A stretch of DNA of 32,598 bases from the NCBI GenBank assembly GCA_029268285.1, contig JAJUGG010000005.1:1-32598 (forward strand), read 5' to 3'. The DNA is from Ectothiorhodospiraceae bacterium (GTDB taxonomy: Bacteria > Pseudomonadota > Gammaproteobacteria > Nitrococcales > AK92). The notes below the pieces were generated by a model. It was not told the origin of the DNA. It made no database searches and saw only the letters and a program-made list of their open reading frames with translations. This document shows positions 25,238 through 32,598 of this stretch, in pieces. How positions within the stretch are numbered: position 1 is the first letter of the stretch; each line of letters begins with the position of its first letter. Position numbers and translations under genes: made by a program.

Positions 25238-26692
25238 TTACGGCGCCGGGCAGGCCAGAGCGGCTACGTCAGGGAAGCGATTCTCCCGCGTGAAGGCACA
25301 GCCGTAGTCGCTGGCAGCGACGATGCTCGGGTCCAACACCTCATCGCCGTCAGGACGCTGTCCGTTCAATTCCCAGGCGACCATGTCGGTGAAGGCCTCC
25401 CATTCTTCGTCGGCTGTGAAATCGCAATGCTCGACGGCGCGAATGGCCCGCTGCACCAGCCATTGATCGGAGCCGTTTTCTTCAGCCCTTCGCGCATAGA
25501 TGCGCTGCATTTCGAAGGGTACGAACAGATCGCCCAAGGTGTGGAGCGTGACGACGGGTACGGAGAACTCGCCGTTGACTTGCGGTATCCAGCGTAGCCC
25601 GTCCGGCCGCGGCGCGTTGGCGCCGGGCGTGGGGCTGTAACGTTCAACCGCTTGATTGAAGGCCCGCTCATCGGCAGTGATGGCGCCATCGCTCCAACGA
25701 TACTGAATATCCGTAGTGTCGACCACGTTGCTCGCGAGTATGCCGCTGACGTTGCCGTTGGGCACGCCAAAGCCGAGCAGGAGGTCGTGCCAAGCCCTGA
25801 CTTGCGAACTCAGCACGTAGGTGGGGCGCGCACCGCCTGAAAGTCGTTCGAGAATGTTAAGCAGGTGCATGCCGGCTTCTGTCGGTACGCCGGTGCTGCC
25901 GCCGGGCGCGTTGCCGTAACCAATCCAGAGCGCATCAGTAATGCGCGGCAGCACCTCTTCGACGTAGTTTTCCGCCGTGACTTCTATATCGATTCCCGCC
26001 AGTTCCTGCGCTGCCAGGTTATAAGCGGCGAAATAGTCGAACAGCTCGGTGTCGCCCATGACGCCGCACATCGGGACAGCGCCGGCATACTCCACGACGT
26101 TGTTGGCGGTTGCCAGCGTCTCGGCTTCGACGGCAGCGCCGGCGATGTGGCCGCCCATGGAGTGGCCGATGATGTAGTACTTGCTGGGTGAGCCCGGGGA
26201 GTTGCCTTGCACGTCGCGGGTGAGCGCCTCGAAGGCGAGGGCGAGGGCATTCGTGTCCTCGATGCCCGCGCGAACGTCATAGTAGTTGGCGCTATAGCTC
26301 GAGGCCGCCCAGGCATAGCCGTGATCTATCAGTTGCTGATAGATCACCGGAGGCTGTACGGTCAGCGCTTCCTCCTCGCCCCGATAGCCGTGGGCGTACA
26401 TCACTAGAACGCCGTTCCAGTTATCAGGCACCTGGATCAGATAACTCGCGTGACCGTGTTCGCCCTCGTGCAGACCGGAGTAGAGCGTGGCGCCCTCGAG
26501 TTCGAGGGCTGCCAGCGTCTCCTCCGACGGCAGTACCGGGGTAAAGCTGCGCTGATCGTGCAGCCGCGCTGGCGTGGCCGGATCGGGGGCAGGTTGGAAA
26601 TTGCGGTTGGAGTTGCTGTCGGAGCTGCAGCCGGAGATGAGCAGCGCGCACAGGGCTGCGGCCGCTCCGTGTCGAGCGAGTAGGCGTCGCAT
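25238..26692 (-). CDS. Lipoprotein alpha/beta hydrolase
   Basis: A 484-residue predicted lipoprotein: basic MRR, a hydrophobic stretch and the lipobox LISGC put the lipidated cysteine at residue 22, followed by Ser/Asp/Asn spacer, suggesting envelope location. The alpha/beta-hydrolase nucleophile motif GHSMG is at about 176-180 (Ser near 178), with an oxyanion-type VMYAHGYRG near 108. A C-terminal VVTLHTLGDLFVPFEMQRIYARRA gives a candidate Asp, and AVEHCDFTADE a candidate His, so the triad seems complete. The substrate is unknown; ester-hydrolysing enzymes such as polyhydroxyalkanoate depolymerases share this arrangement. AGGAAGGA precedes the ATG. Confidence 0.85.
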   Translation of the reverse strand: MRRLLARHGAAAALCALLISGCSSDSNSNRNFQPAPDPATPARLHDQRSFTPVLPSEETLAALELEGATLYSGLHEGEHGHASYLIQVPDNWNGVLVMYAHGYRGEEEALTVQPPVIYQQLIDHGYAWAASSYSANYYDVRAGIEDTNALALAFEALTRDVQGNSPGSPSKYYIIGHSMGGHIAGAAVEAETLATANNVVEYAGAVPMCGVMGDTELFDYFAAYNLAAQELAGIDIEVTAENYVEEVLPRITDALWIGYGNAPGGSTGVPTEAGMHLLNILERLSGGARPTYVLSSQVRAWHDLLLGFGVPNGNVSGILASNVVDTTDIQYRWSDGAITADERAFNQAVERYSPTPGANAPRPDGLRWIPQVNGEFSVPVVTLHTLGDLFVPFEMQRIYARRAEENGSDQWLVQRAIRAVEHCDFTADEEWEAFTDMVAWELNGQRPDGDEVLDPSIVAASDYGCAFTRENRFPDVAALACPAP

Positions 26693-26871
26693 GAGGGTCC
26701 TTCCTCTGTATCTGGTTGTTCTTGCTCAGCGCTTCCTGCGCTGGCGGCAGAGGCCGCCCGTTAAGCATAGATGATGGGCTCGGCCCGGTGCTATAGGGGC
26801 GTATCCGTAGTTCGTGCGCCTTTGTTATGCTTGGCGGCTCTTACGCTGCCGCTTGCACGAATCCCGGTCAT

Positions 26872-27753
26872 ATGAATCTGAAGAACCTTGAAAAACGCCT
26901 CAGCCACCTGGTGGGAAACGCAATCCGCGATTACCGCATGATCGAGGACGGTGACCGAATTATGGTTTGCCTGTCCGGCGGCAAGGATTCCTACACGCTG
27001 CTGAGCATATTGCGATTGCTGCAGCAACGCGCACCGGTGCGTTTCGAGCTGATCGCGGTGAACCTCGATCAGAAGCAGCCCGGCTTTCCCGCGCATGTGC
27101 TGCCCGCGTATCTGGAAGGGCTGGGCGTGCCCTATCGCATTCTCGAGCAGGACACCTATAGCGTGGTCAAGCGCGTTCTGCCCGAAGGCAAGACCATGTG
27201 CTCGCTGTGCTCCCGGCTGCGTCGTGGCGCGCTCTACAGCGCGGCAGAGGAAATGGGCATTACCAAGATTGCGCTGGGTCACCACCGCGACGATATCCTG
27301 GCGACGCTGTTCCTCAACATGTTCTACGGCAGCAAGCTTGCGGCCATGCCGCCCAAGCTGCGCAGCAACGACGGCAAGCACGTCGTGATCCGACCGCTGG
27401 CCTACGTGCCCGAGCGCTACTGTGAGCGGTATGCCCAGCTCATGGAGTTCCCGATTATTCCCTGCAACCTGTGCGGGTCGCAGGAGAACCTCAAGCGCGC
27501 GGAGGTGGGGCGGATGTTGCGGGAGTGGGAGGCGCGCGAGCCCAAGCGTCTGCACAACGTGTTTCGTGCGCTGCAAAACGTCAACCCCTCGCACCTCGCC
27601 GACCGCGACCTGTTTGACTTCGAAAACCTCGCGGGTGCGTTCACGCCGGACGGTGAAGGCGACCCCCTCGTTCCGCAGGAATGGCCGGAGGACGAGCCAG
27701 CGGGCGAGGGGGCCGCGGTCGTGCGCTTCTCGCCGCGACCGCAGAAGGGATGA
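26872..27753 (+). CDS. ttcA: tRNA 2-thiocytidine synthetase TtcA
   Basis: A 293-residue protein matching TtcA, which thiolates cytidine 32 of some tRNAs using ATP and a [4Fe-4S] cluster. The PP-loop SGGKDS is at 35-40; CSLC supplies C110 and C113 and CNLC gives C198 and C201, the motif cysteines of the family. The start at 26872 ([10 protein letters not shown]) is chosen because the preceding 15 codons are not conserved-looking and include a likely promoter position; E. coli TtcA carries about 15 more residues, so the ATG at 26827 is not excluded. It faces the efflux operon's 3' end. Confidence 0.93.
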   Translation: MNLKNLEKRLSHLVGNAIRDYRMIEDGDRIMVCLSGGKDSYTLLSILRLLQQRAPVRFELIAVNLDQKQPGFPAHVLPAYLEGLGVPYRILEQDTYSVVKRVLPEGKTMCSLCSRLRRGALYSAAEEMGITKIALGHHRDDILATLFLNMFYGSKLAAMPPKLRSNDGKHVVIRPLAYVPERYCERYAQLMEFPIIPCNLCGSQENLKRAEVGRMLREWEAREPKRLHNVFRALQNVNPSHLADRDLFDFENLAGAFTPDGEGDPLVPQEWPEDEPAGEGAAVVRFSPRPQKG

Positions 27754-27827
27754 TTCCTCCCGCAGATGGAGCCCCCTAAGCCCAGTAAAACGCGTTCGCT
27801 GCTGAGGTCGGTTTCTTCGAAGGCCGC

Positions 27828-29201
27828 TTACTCCGCACTGGTCGGGACTTCCTCGACTAGGTATTGGTTCACCTGCGCGATGATTTCCTCGTCCGTGGCG
27901 CGACCGACCGCCGCTTGCAGGCGGATGTAGTTGAGCAGGTAGTTATAGCGGGCGGCGGCCAAGTCGCGCTCGGCAGCGTAGCGCTCGCGTTGGATATCAA
28001 GGACATCCAGGGTCGTCCGCAAGCCCAGTTCCATGCCGCGTCGGGTGGATTCCTCGTTGAGGCGAATGGACTTCAGGGCCTGTTGCAGGGCGCGCAGCTG
28101 CTCGACATTGGCCTGCAGCTCCAGGAAGGCGGACTCGGCGGTAATGGCAGCTTCGCGCTGCGCGTCCTCGAGCTGGCTGAGCGCGGCGCTTCGATTGTAC
28201 TGCGCTTCGCTGACCTGCGAGGAGATCGCGCCGCCGGTGTAGAGCGGTACGGTGAGGTTTACGCCCACACTGCCCTGGGTGGCCTCGCTGTCTTCGTCGA
28301 AGCTACTCGGCGCCGGAGAGTTCTTGCCGTAGCGCGCGACCAAGTCCACGCGCGGGTAGCGCTGCGCGCGTTGACGCGACACCTCTTCCCGCGAAAACGC
28401 GAGGTTGGACGCGGCCAGCAGGACTTGAAGGTTCTTCTCTTCGGCCAGTTCGGCCCAGGCGTCCGGCGCTTCCGGTGCCGGTGTTTGCGGCTGGAAGGTA
28501 TTGGCCACGTCGGCGAGCTCGTCGGCGCGGGCGCCGGTAAGGCGGCGCAGCCGCTCGCGGGCGACCTGGAGCTGGTTCACGGCCGCGACGCGTTGCGCCA
28601 CCGTAATGTCGTAGCGTGCCTGGGCGTCGTTGACGTCGGTGATCGTGCCCGAGCCTACTTCGAAGGCGCGTTGTGCCCGGCGTAGCTGCTGTTCGATGGC
28701 CTGCAGCTCGGCATCGAAAGTTTCCAGTGCGTTCTGGGCCTGCAGGACCGCGAAGTAGGTTTCGACCAGGCGCAGGATCAGGTTTTGGTGTGCTAGCCCC
28801 AGCTGCAGGTCGGCCTGGTTCACCAGGGTTTTTGCCTGCCGATAAACGACGAAACTCTCGGCGCGGAACAGCGGCTGCGTCAGGGCGACGCCATAGCTGG
28901 TGCTGGTGTAGCGATCGGAAACGCTGCCAGCCGGCCGCTCCGGCGTGGCCGGTGCCTCGTAATCGATGTCGTTGCGGGCCGCCTCGCCCTCCAGCCCGAT
29001 GTCCGGGAGAAAGAGGGAGCGCGCTTGGTCGATGCGCTCACGTTGCGCTTCACGCTGCCAGCGTGCCGCCGCGAGTTGCGGATCGCTTTGCACCGCAAGA
29101 CGGTAGGACTCCAGTAAATCCTGAGCCGCTTGGGCGACACCGATTCCCCCTGAGAGCAGCAGGGCGGCCAGCGAAAGCCCTGCACAGCGTCTGTATTTCA
29201 T
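27828..29201 (-). CDS. TolC-family outer-membrane efflux channel
   Basis: The ATG at 29201 gives 457 residues with a signal peptide (MKYRRCAGLSLAALLLSGG, cleavage near AQA-AQ) and two OEP repeats of long amphipathic helices and short strands, as in TolC. Repeat landmarks are YGVALTQPLFR, VETYFAVLQAQ, VGVNLTVPLYTGG and RYNYLLNYIRLQAAVG. It would form the trimeric outer-membrane duct for the RND pump encoded upstream. The frame is open 130 codons further but these overlap the pump gene in another frame. Start and pump stop are 2 nt apart, with AGAGGA before the ATG. Confidence 0.93.
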   Translation of the reverse strand: MKYRRCAGLSLAALLLSGGIGVAQAAQDLLESYRLAVQSDPQLAAARWQREAQRERIDQARSLFLPDIGLEGEAARNDIDYEAPATPERPAGSVSDRYTSTSYGVALTQPLFRAESFVVYRQAKTLVNQADLQLGLAHQNLILRLVETYFAVLQAQNALETFDAELQAIEQQLRRAQRAFEVGSGTITDVNDAQARYDITVAQRVAAVNQLQVARERLRRLTGARADELADVANTFQPQTPAPEAPDAWAELAEEKNLQVLLAASNLAFSREEVSRQRAQRYPRVDLVARYGKNSPAPSSFDEDSEATQGSVGVNLTVPLYTGGAISSQVSEAQYNRSAALSQLEDAQREAAITAESAFLELQANVEQLRALQQALKSIRLNEESTRRGMELGLRTTLDVLDIQRERYAAERDLAAARYNYLLNYIRLQAAVGRATDEEIIAQVNQYLVEEVPTSAE

Positions 29202-29203
29202 TC

Positions 29204-32200
29204 TTAGTGTCCTCTCGACTGCCGGTACTGCCGCAGGCGGGCCACGCCGCCTTCCATCAGTGAATACACGGCAGGTACTACAACTAAGGTAAGCAGGGTG
29301 GACGTGATCATGCCACCAATCACGGCCACCGATAGCGGACCGTTGGTGTCGGCGCCGGCGCCGAAGCCTAGCGCGGCCGGCAGCAACGCGAGAATGACTG
29401 TCAGCGATGTCATCAGCACAGGACGTAGTCGAATGGGGCAGGCTTCCAACAGGGCCTCGCTGATGGCCTTGCCCTCCGCGCGCAACTGGTTGGTGAGATC
29501 CACCAGCAGGATGGAGTTCTTTGCCACCAGGCCGAGCAGCAATACCAGGCCGATCATGGAGAAGATGTTCAGCGTGTGGCCGGTCAGCCACAGCGCCGCA
29601 ACGCCGCCGATCATGGCCAGCGGCTGCGCCATCATAATGATGATCGGCTGCAGGAAGCTGTTGAACTGGCTGGCGAGCACCATGTAGACCAGCACGATGG
29701 CGAGGACGAAGGCAAAGCTGATATAGCCGACGGTCTTGCCGAACTCCTCCGCTTCGCCTTGCATTTGCACCTGATAACCGAGCGGGAGGATCTCCTCTGC
29801 CACGTTTTCGACCATGGTGACCGCTTCGCCGAGGGGAACTTCAGGCGTGCTGTAGAAATGCGCCGAGTACTGCAGGTTGAAGCGGCTGATGACAGCCGGG
29901 CCCAGTTCCTGATGGAACTCGACGATATTGTCCAAGCGCACCAGCTCGCCACTGTTGCTGCGCACGTAAATCTGCCGTAGGTCCTCGACGCTGTTGAACG
30001 CATCCTCTTTGCCTTTCAGGCGGATGTCGTAGCGCTCGCCTTCGCCGATCTCGTCATCGTACTTCGCCACATCCAGGCCGCCGACCAGCATGTTGATCGC
30101 CAGGGCCACGTCCTGGGCGGAGATGCCCAGCGCCGAAGCGCGGATGCGGTCGAGGTCGAAGCGAACCTGCGGCAGGTCGAGCTGCAGGTCGAGGTCCAGG
30201 CGCCCGATGCCCGGCTCCTGGGCGAGTCGCTCATAGACTTGGCGAGCGTAGTCCGCCACGCGATCGAGCTCGGGGCCGCTGACCACGAACTGGAGCGGTT
30301 CGCCGCGCGCGCCGCCGACGATGGGAACGGCAGTCGGAAAGGCCTGTACGCCGGGGATGCGCGCCAGCAGGCCGCTGAGACGATCGGTCAGCTCTTGCTG
30401 CGATATCTCGCGCTCGTCGCGCGGAATCATGCGCACGACGGCGATGGCTTCGTTTACCTGGCCTTCTTCGCCGATGCCGACAGCGGTGAAGTAGGTGGCG
30501 ATTTCCGGCTGCTGCGCCAGGATGTCCTCGATCATGGCAAGGCGCTGTTCGGTGTAATCGATGCTCGAGCCGAGTGGAGTGCGGATGATCACCAGGAAGG
30601 TGCCCTGATCCTCTTCCGGCACGAAGCCCTTGCCGACGTTGGCGAAGAAGTAGCCGCTCGTGAGGACTACCAGTGCCGACGCGCCGACTACCGTCCAGCG
30701 GAAGCGCAGCGCGACGCGTAGCGCGCGGGCATAGCCGCGCTCCATGGCGCGGAAGCTGTTCTCCAGCGCGTTATAGACCTTGCCGTGCTGCTTCTCGACC
30801 TTGAGGAAGCGCGAGCACAGCATGGGCGTCAGGGTCATGGAGACGAACCAGGACACCAGCACGCCGATGGTGACGACCACTGCGAAGGACTCGAAGAAGC
30901 GGCCGATGATGCCGCCCATGAACACCACCGGCGCGAAAATGGAGACCAACGTCAGCGTTGCGGCGAGCACCGCGAACACGACCTGATTGGTTCCGTTGAC
31001 GGCTGCCGTAACCGGGTCGGGATCGATTTCTTCGCGGTGCCGGAAGACGTTCTCCAACACCACGATGGCATCGTCGACCACCACGCCGATGAGCAGCAGC
31101 AGTGCCAGCAGCGTCATGGTGTTGATGGTGTAGCCAAACATCAGCATGACCGCGAAGGCGCCGAACAGCGAAACCGGAATGGCCGTGGCGATGATCAGCG
31201 TGGAGCGGATGCTCTTCAGGAACAGCCACACTACCAAGGCCGCCAGCAGCGTGCCGAGGATGAGGTGCTCCTCCAGCGCGTGCACCATTTCCAGAATGAA
31301 CGTGGAGGTATCGGAGGCAACGCGAATTTCGAGGCCGGGCGGCAATTGCGGCCGGATTTCTTCGTCGATTCGGCGCTTGACCTCCTCGATGATGGCGACT
31401 GTGTTGGTGCCGGCGATCTTGACGACGCCCAGGCCCACGGTCGGCTCGCCGTTGAAGCGCGCAAGGCTGCGATAATCCTCCAGCGCGTCTTCGACTTCGG
31501 CGATATCGGCGAGGCGCACCGGAGCGCCTTCGCGGTAGGCAAGGATCATCTGCGCGAGTTCGTCGATATCGTGGAACTCGAGATCGAGGTCGAGCAGCAT
31601 CTCGGTATCGCGGCTGACGAGGAAGCCGCCGGGCAGCTGCACATGTTCGCGCTGGAAGGCGGCGTACAGATCCTGCGCGGTGATCCCGAAGGCCGCCATG
31701 CGGATCGGGTCGAGTTCGACGCGGATGGTGCGCTCGCGCAGGCCGCCGATACGGATTTCGCCGACGCCGGCAATGGTCTCCAGGCGCTTTTTGATGACGT
31801 CATTGGCGTAGAGGTTGAGCTGCTGCAGCGTGCGGTCGCCTTGCAGCGAGAGCCACATCACCGGCTCGGCATTAGTCTCTACTTTCGCCACCACCGGCGG
31901 ATCGGCATCGTCCGGCAGCAGGTTGAGGACCTGGTTGATCTTGGCCTGAACCTCGTTGAAGGCGACATCTACGTTCTTATCGAGCTCGAAGGTGATGGCC
32001 ACGACCGAGGCGCCGGGCGAGGACGAGGACTGGATGTTCTCGATGCCCGGGACGCTGTTGACCGCCGTTTCGATCACGTTGGTGATCGAGGAGTCGACGA
32101 TTTCCGGGTTGGCGCCGGGCATCACGGTGGTGACGGCGATGACAGGAAACTCGATGGTCGGAAAGCGATCGACGCCGAGCCGCAGGAACGCGATCAGACC

Positions 32201-32272
32201 GAACAGGACCAGCACTGCGTTCATCATGAACGCAAATACCGGTTGCTTGATAGAAAGCCCCGGCAAGGACAT
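29204..32272 (-). CDS. HAE-1 RND multidrug efflux pump
   Basis: A 1022-residue inner-membrane RND transporter. The N-terminal helix (FAFMMNAVLVLFGLIAFLRLG), two large periplasmic loops and 12 helices follow the AcrB plan. The proton-relay motif GVVVDDAIVVLEN lies at about residues 395-407 with the double Asp, and the partner Lys is in LVAKNSILLVDLTNQL, near 917. The size and VDRFPTIEFPVIAVTT opening fit the MdtB/MexF-like HAE-1 group, but substrates are not readable. It is the second gene of the adaptor-pump-channel operon, with a 1-nt gap from the adaptor stop and 2 nt to the channel gene. Confidence 0.96.
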   Translation of the reverse strand: MSLPGLSIKQPVFAFMMNAVLVLFGLIAFLRLGVDRFPTIEFPVIAVTTVMPGANPEIVDSSITNVIETAVNSVPGIENIQSSSSPGASVVAITFELDKNVDVAFNEVQAKINQVLNLLPDDADPPVVAKVETNAEPVMWLSLQGDRTLQQLNLYANDVIKKRLETIAGVGEIRIGGLRERTIRVELDPIRMAAFGITAQDLYAAFQREHVQLPGGFLVSRDTEMLLDLDLEFHDIDELAQMILAYREGAPVRLADIAEVEDALEDYRSLARFNGEPTVGLGVVKIAGTNTVAIIEEVKRRIDEEIRPQLPPGLEIRVASDTSTFILEMVHALEEHLILGTLLAALVVWLFLKSIRSTLIIATAIPVSLFGAFAVMLMFGYTINTMTLLALLLLIGVVVDDAIVVLENVFRHREEIDPDPVTAAVNGTNQVVFAVLAATLTLVSIFAPVVFMGGIIGRFFESFAVVVTIGVLVSWFVSMTLTPMLCSRFLKVEKQHGKVYNALENSFRAMERGYARALRVALRFRWTVVGASALVVLTSGYFFANVGKGFVPEEDQGTFLVIIRTPLGSSIDYTEQRLAMIEDILAQQPEIATYFTAVGIGEEGQVNEAIAVVRMIPRDEREISQQELTDRLSGLLARIPGVQAFPTAVPIVGGARGEPLQFVVSGPELDRVADYARQVYERLAQEPGIGRLDLDLQLDLPQVRFDLDRIRASALGISAQDVALAINMLVGGLDVAKYDDEIGEGERYDIRLKGKEDAFNSVEDLRQIYVRSNSGELVRLDNIVEFHQELGPAVISRFNLQYSAHFYSTPEVPLGEAVTMVENVAEEILPLGYQVQMQGEAEEFGKTVGYISFAFVLAIVLVYMVLASQFNSFLQPIIIMMAQPLAMIGGVAALWLTGHTLNIFSMIGLVLLLGLVAKNSILLVDLTNQLRAEGKAISEALLEACPIRLRPVLMTSLTVILALLPAALGFGAGADTNGPLSVAVIGGMITSTLLTLVVVPAVYSLMEGGVARLRQYRQSRGH

Positions 32273-32273
32273 G

Positions 32274-32598
32274 TCAGAGCTCCTCTACCACATCGACCGG
32301 CGCGCCGTCGGAGAGGAAAGAGGCGCCGTCCACAGCCACCACGGCGTCGGCTGCAAGCCCGTCCAGGATTTCTACCTGCCCCTGCTTGCGGGTACCGATG
32401 GACACCTGGCGCGCATGCGCCACACCGTCGATTATCTCGTACACCACGATGCCTGCCGGGCGCCGAACGGCGCTATTCTCCGGAACCAGCACGCTATCAC
32501 GCTGCTCGATGACGACTTCACCGACGACGCTGGCGCCGGCGCGCCAGCCGCCGGGATTGGGCAATTCCACGATCGCTTCCAGCGATCGGCTGCCCGTC
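32274..32598 (-). CDS. RND periplasmic adaptor, C-terminal part
   Basis: The frame runs in from the right edge and ends at 32274, giving the last 107 or so residues of a membrane fusion protein (HlyD/AcrA family). The visible portion has NPGGWRAGASVVGEVVIEQRDSVLVPENSAV, the beta-barrel to membrane-proximal domain transition usual in adaptors, then VYEIIDGVAHARQVSIGTRKQGQVEILDGLAADAVVAVDGA. It would bridge the pump and the TolC-like channel. The TGA stop is 1 nt before the pump's ATG. The 5' end, signal peptide and operon promoter lie outside the window. Confidence 0.92.
   Translation of the reverse strand, partial: TGSRSLEAIVELPNPGGWRAGASVVGEVVIEQRDSVLVPENSAVRRPAGIVVYEIIDGVAHARQVSIGTRKQGQVEILDGLAADAVVAVDGASFLSDGAPVDVVEEL

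Noticed and set aside
27828-29591. TolC-like gene beginning at 29591
   Set aside because: The first 130 codons lie inside the pump gene in another frame and are not protein-like; the signal peptide starts at 29201.
30785-32512. A 575-codon open frame on the plus strand opposite the RND pump
   Set aside because: It is a low-complexity His/Asp/Gln/Arg-rich mirror of the pump's codon bias with no ribosome binding site; the pump is unmistakable.

Overview
The window looks like ordinary chromosomal DNA of a GC-rich gammaproteobacterium. The housekeeping set (uup, typA, rhlB, acpH, ttcA, rnm, srkA) together with a GspA/ExeA-type ATPase, a MASE1 c-di-GMP protein and an HAE-1 RND pump fits that class; I cannot name a genus. 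No rRNA, tRNA, CRISPR array, insertion sequence, integrase or attachment site was seen. Codon use is uniformly GC-rich, so nothing points to a recent island.

Layout. 1-767 (-): the 5' three quarters or more of a GspA/ExeA-like ATPase, cut by the left edge. 912-2564 (+): a chemoreceptor preceded by a good match to a flagellar sigma-28 promoter. 2621-3343 (-): a triple-BON-domain protein. 3579-4935 (+): a YegS-type lipid kinase overlapping a ferritin-like (DUF2383-like) gene. 5062-7390 (+): an unrecognised two-TM protein, two tandem hotdog thioesterases and an unrecognised 103-residue protein. 7430-13024 (-): a long run of a 53-residue acidic protein, a 60-residue zinc-ribbon protein, acpH (TTG start), a stand-alone degenerate GGDEF domain, an ABC-2 permease/ATPase pair, rhlB and a DUF3301 protein. 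13169-14020 (+): rnm. 14179-20750 (-): a MASE1-GGDEF-EAL protein, bactofilin, an M23 peptidase overlapping bactofilin by 91 nt, uup and an RRM protein. 21053-22780 (+): srkA and a YgjP-like metalloprotein. 22777-26692 (-): a 49-residue membrane protein, typA and a lipoprotein alpha/beta hydrolase. 26872-27753 (+): ttcA. 27828-32598 (-): an adaptor-RND pump-TolC efflux operon, with the adaptor cut by the right edge.

Functional links. The M23 peptidase and bactofilin form a plausible cell-shape module, translationally tied by their overlap. The adaptor, pump and outer-membrane channel form one tripartite exporter with 1-2 nt gaps between genes. The chemoreceptor belongs by its promoter to the flagellar regulon. 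The MASE1-GGDEF-EAL protein has intact cyclase, I-site and phosphodiesterase motifs, while the separate GGDEF-like gene beside acpH has lost them. Several genes concern RNA (rhlB, rnm, RRM protein, ttcA) or ribosomes (uup, typA).

I did not find a convincing undescribed multigene defence or mobile system. The best candidates for new biology are the M23/bactofilin overlap, the orphan degenerate GGDEF protein, the cluster of tiny proteins at 7.1-7.9 kb, and the overlapping kinase/ferritin-like pair.
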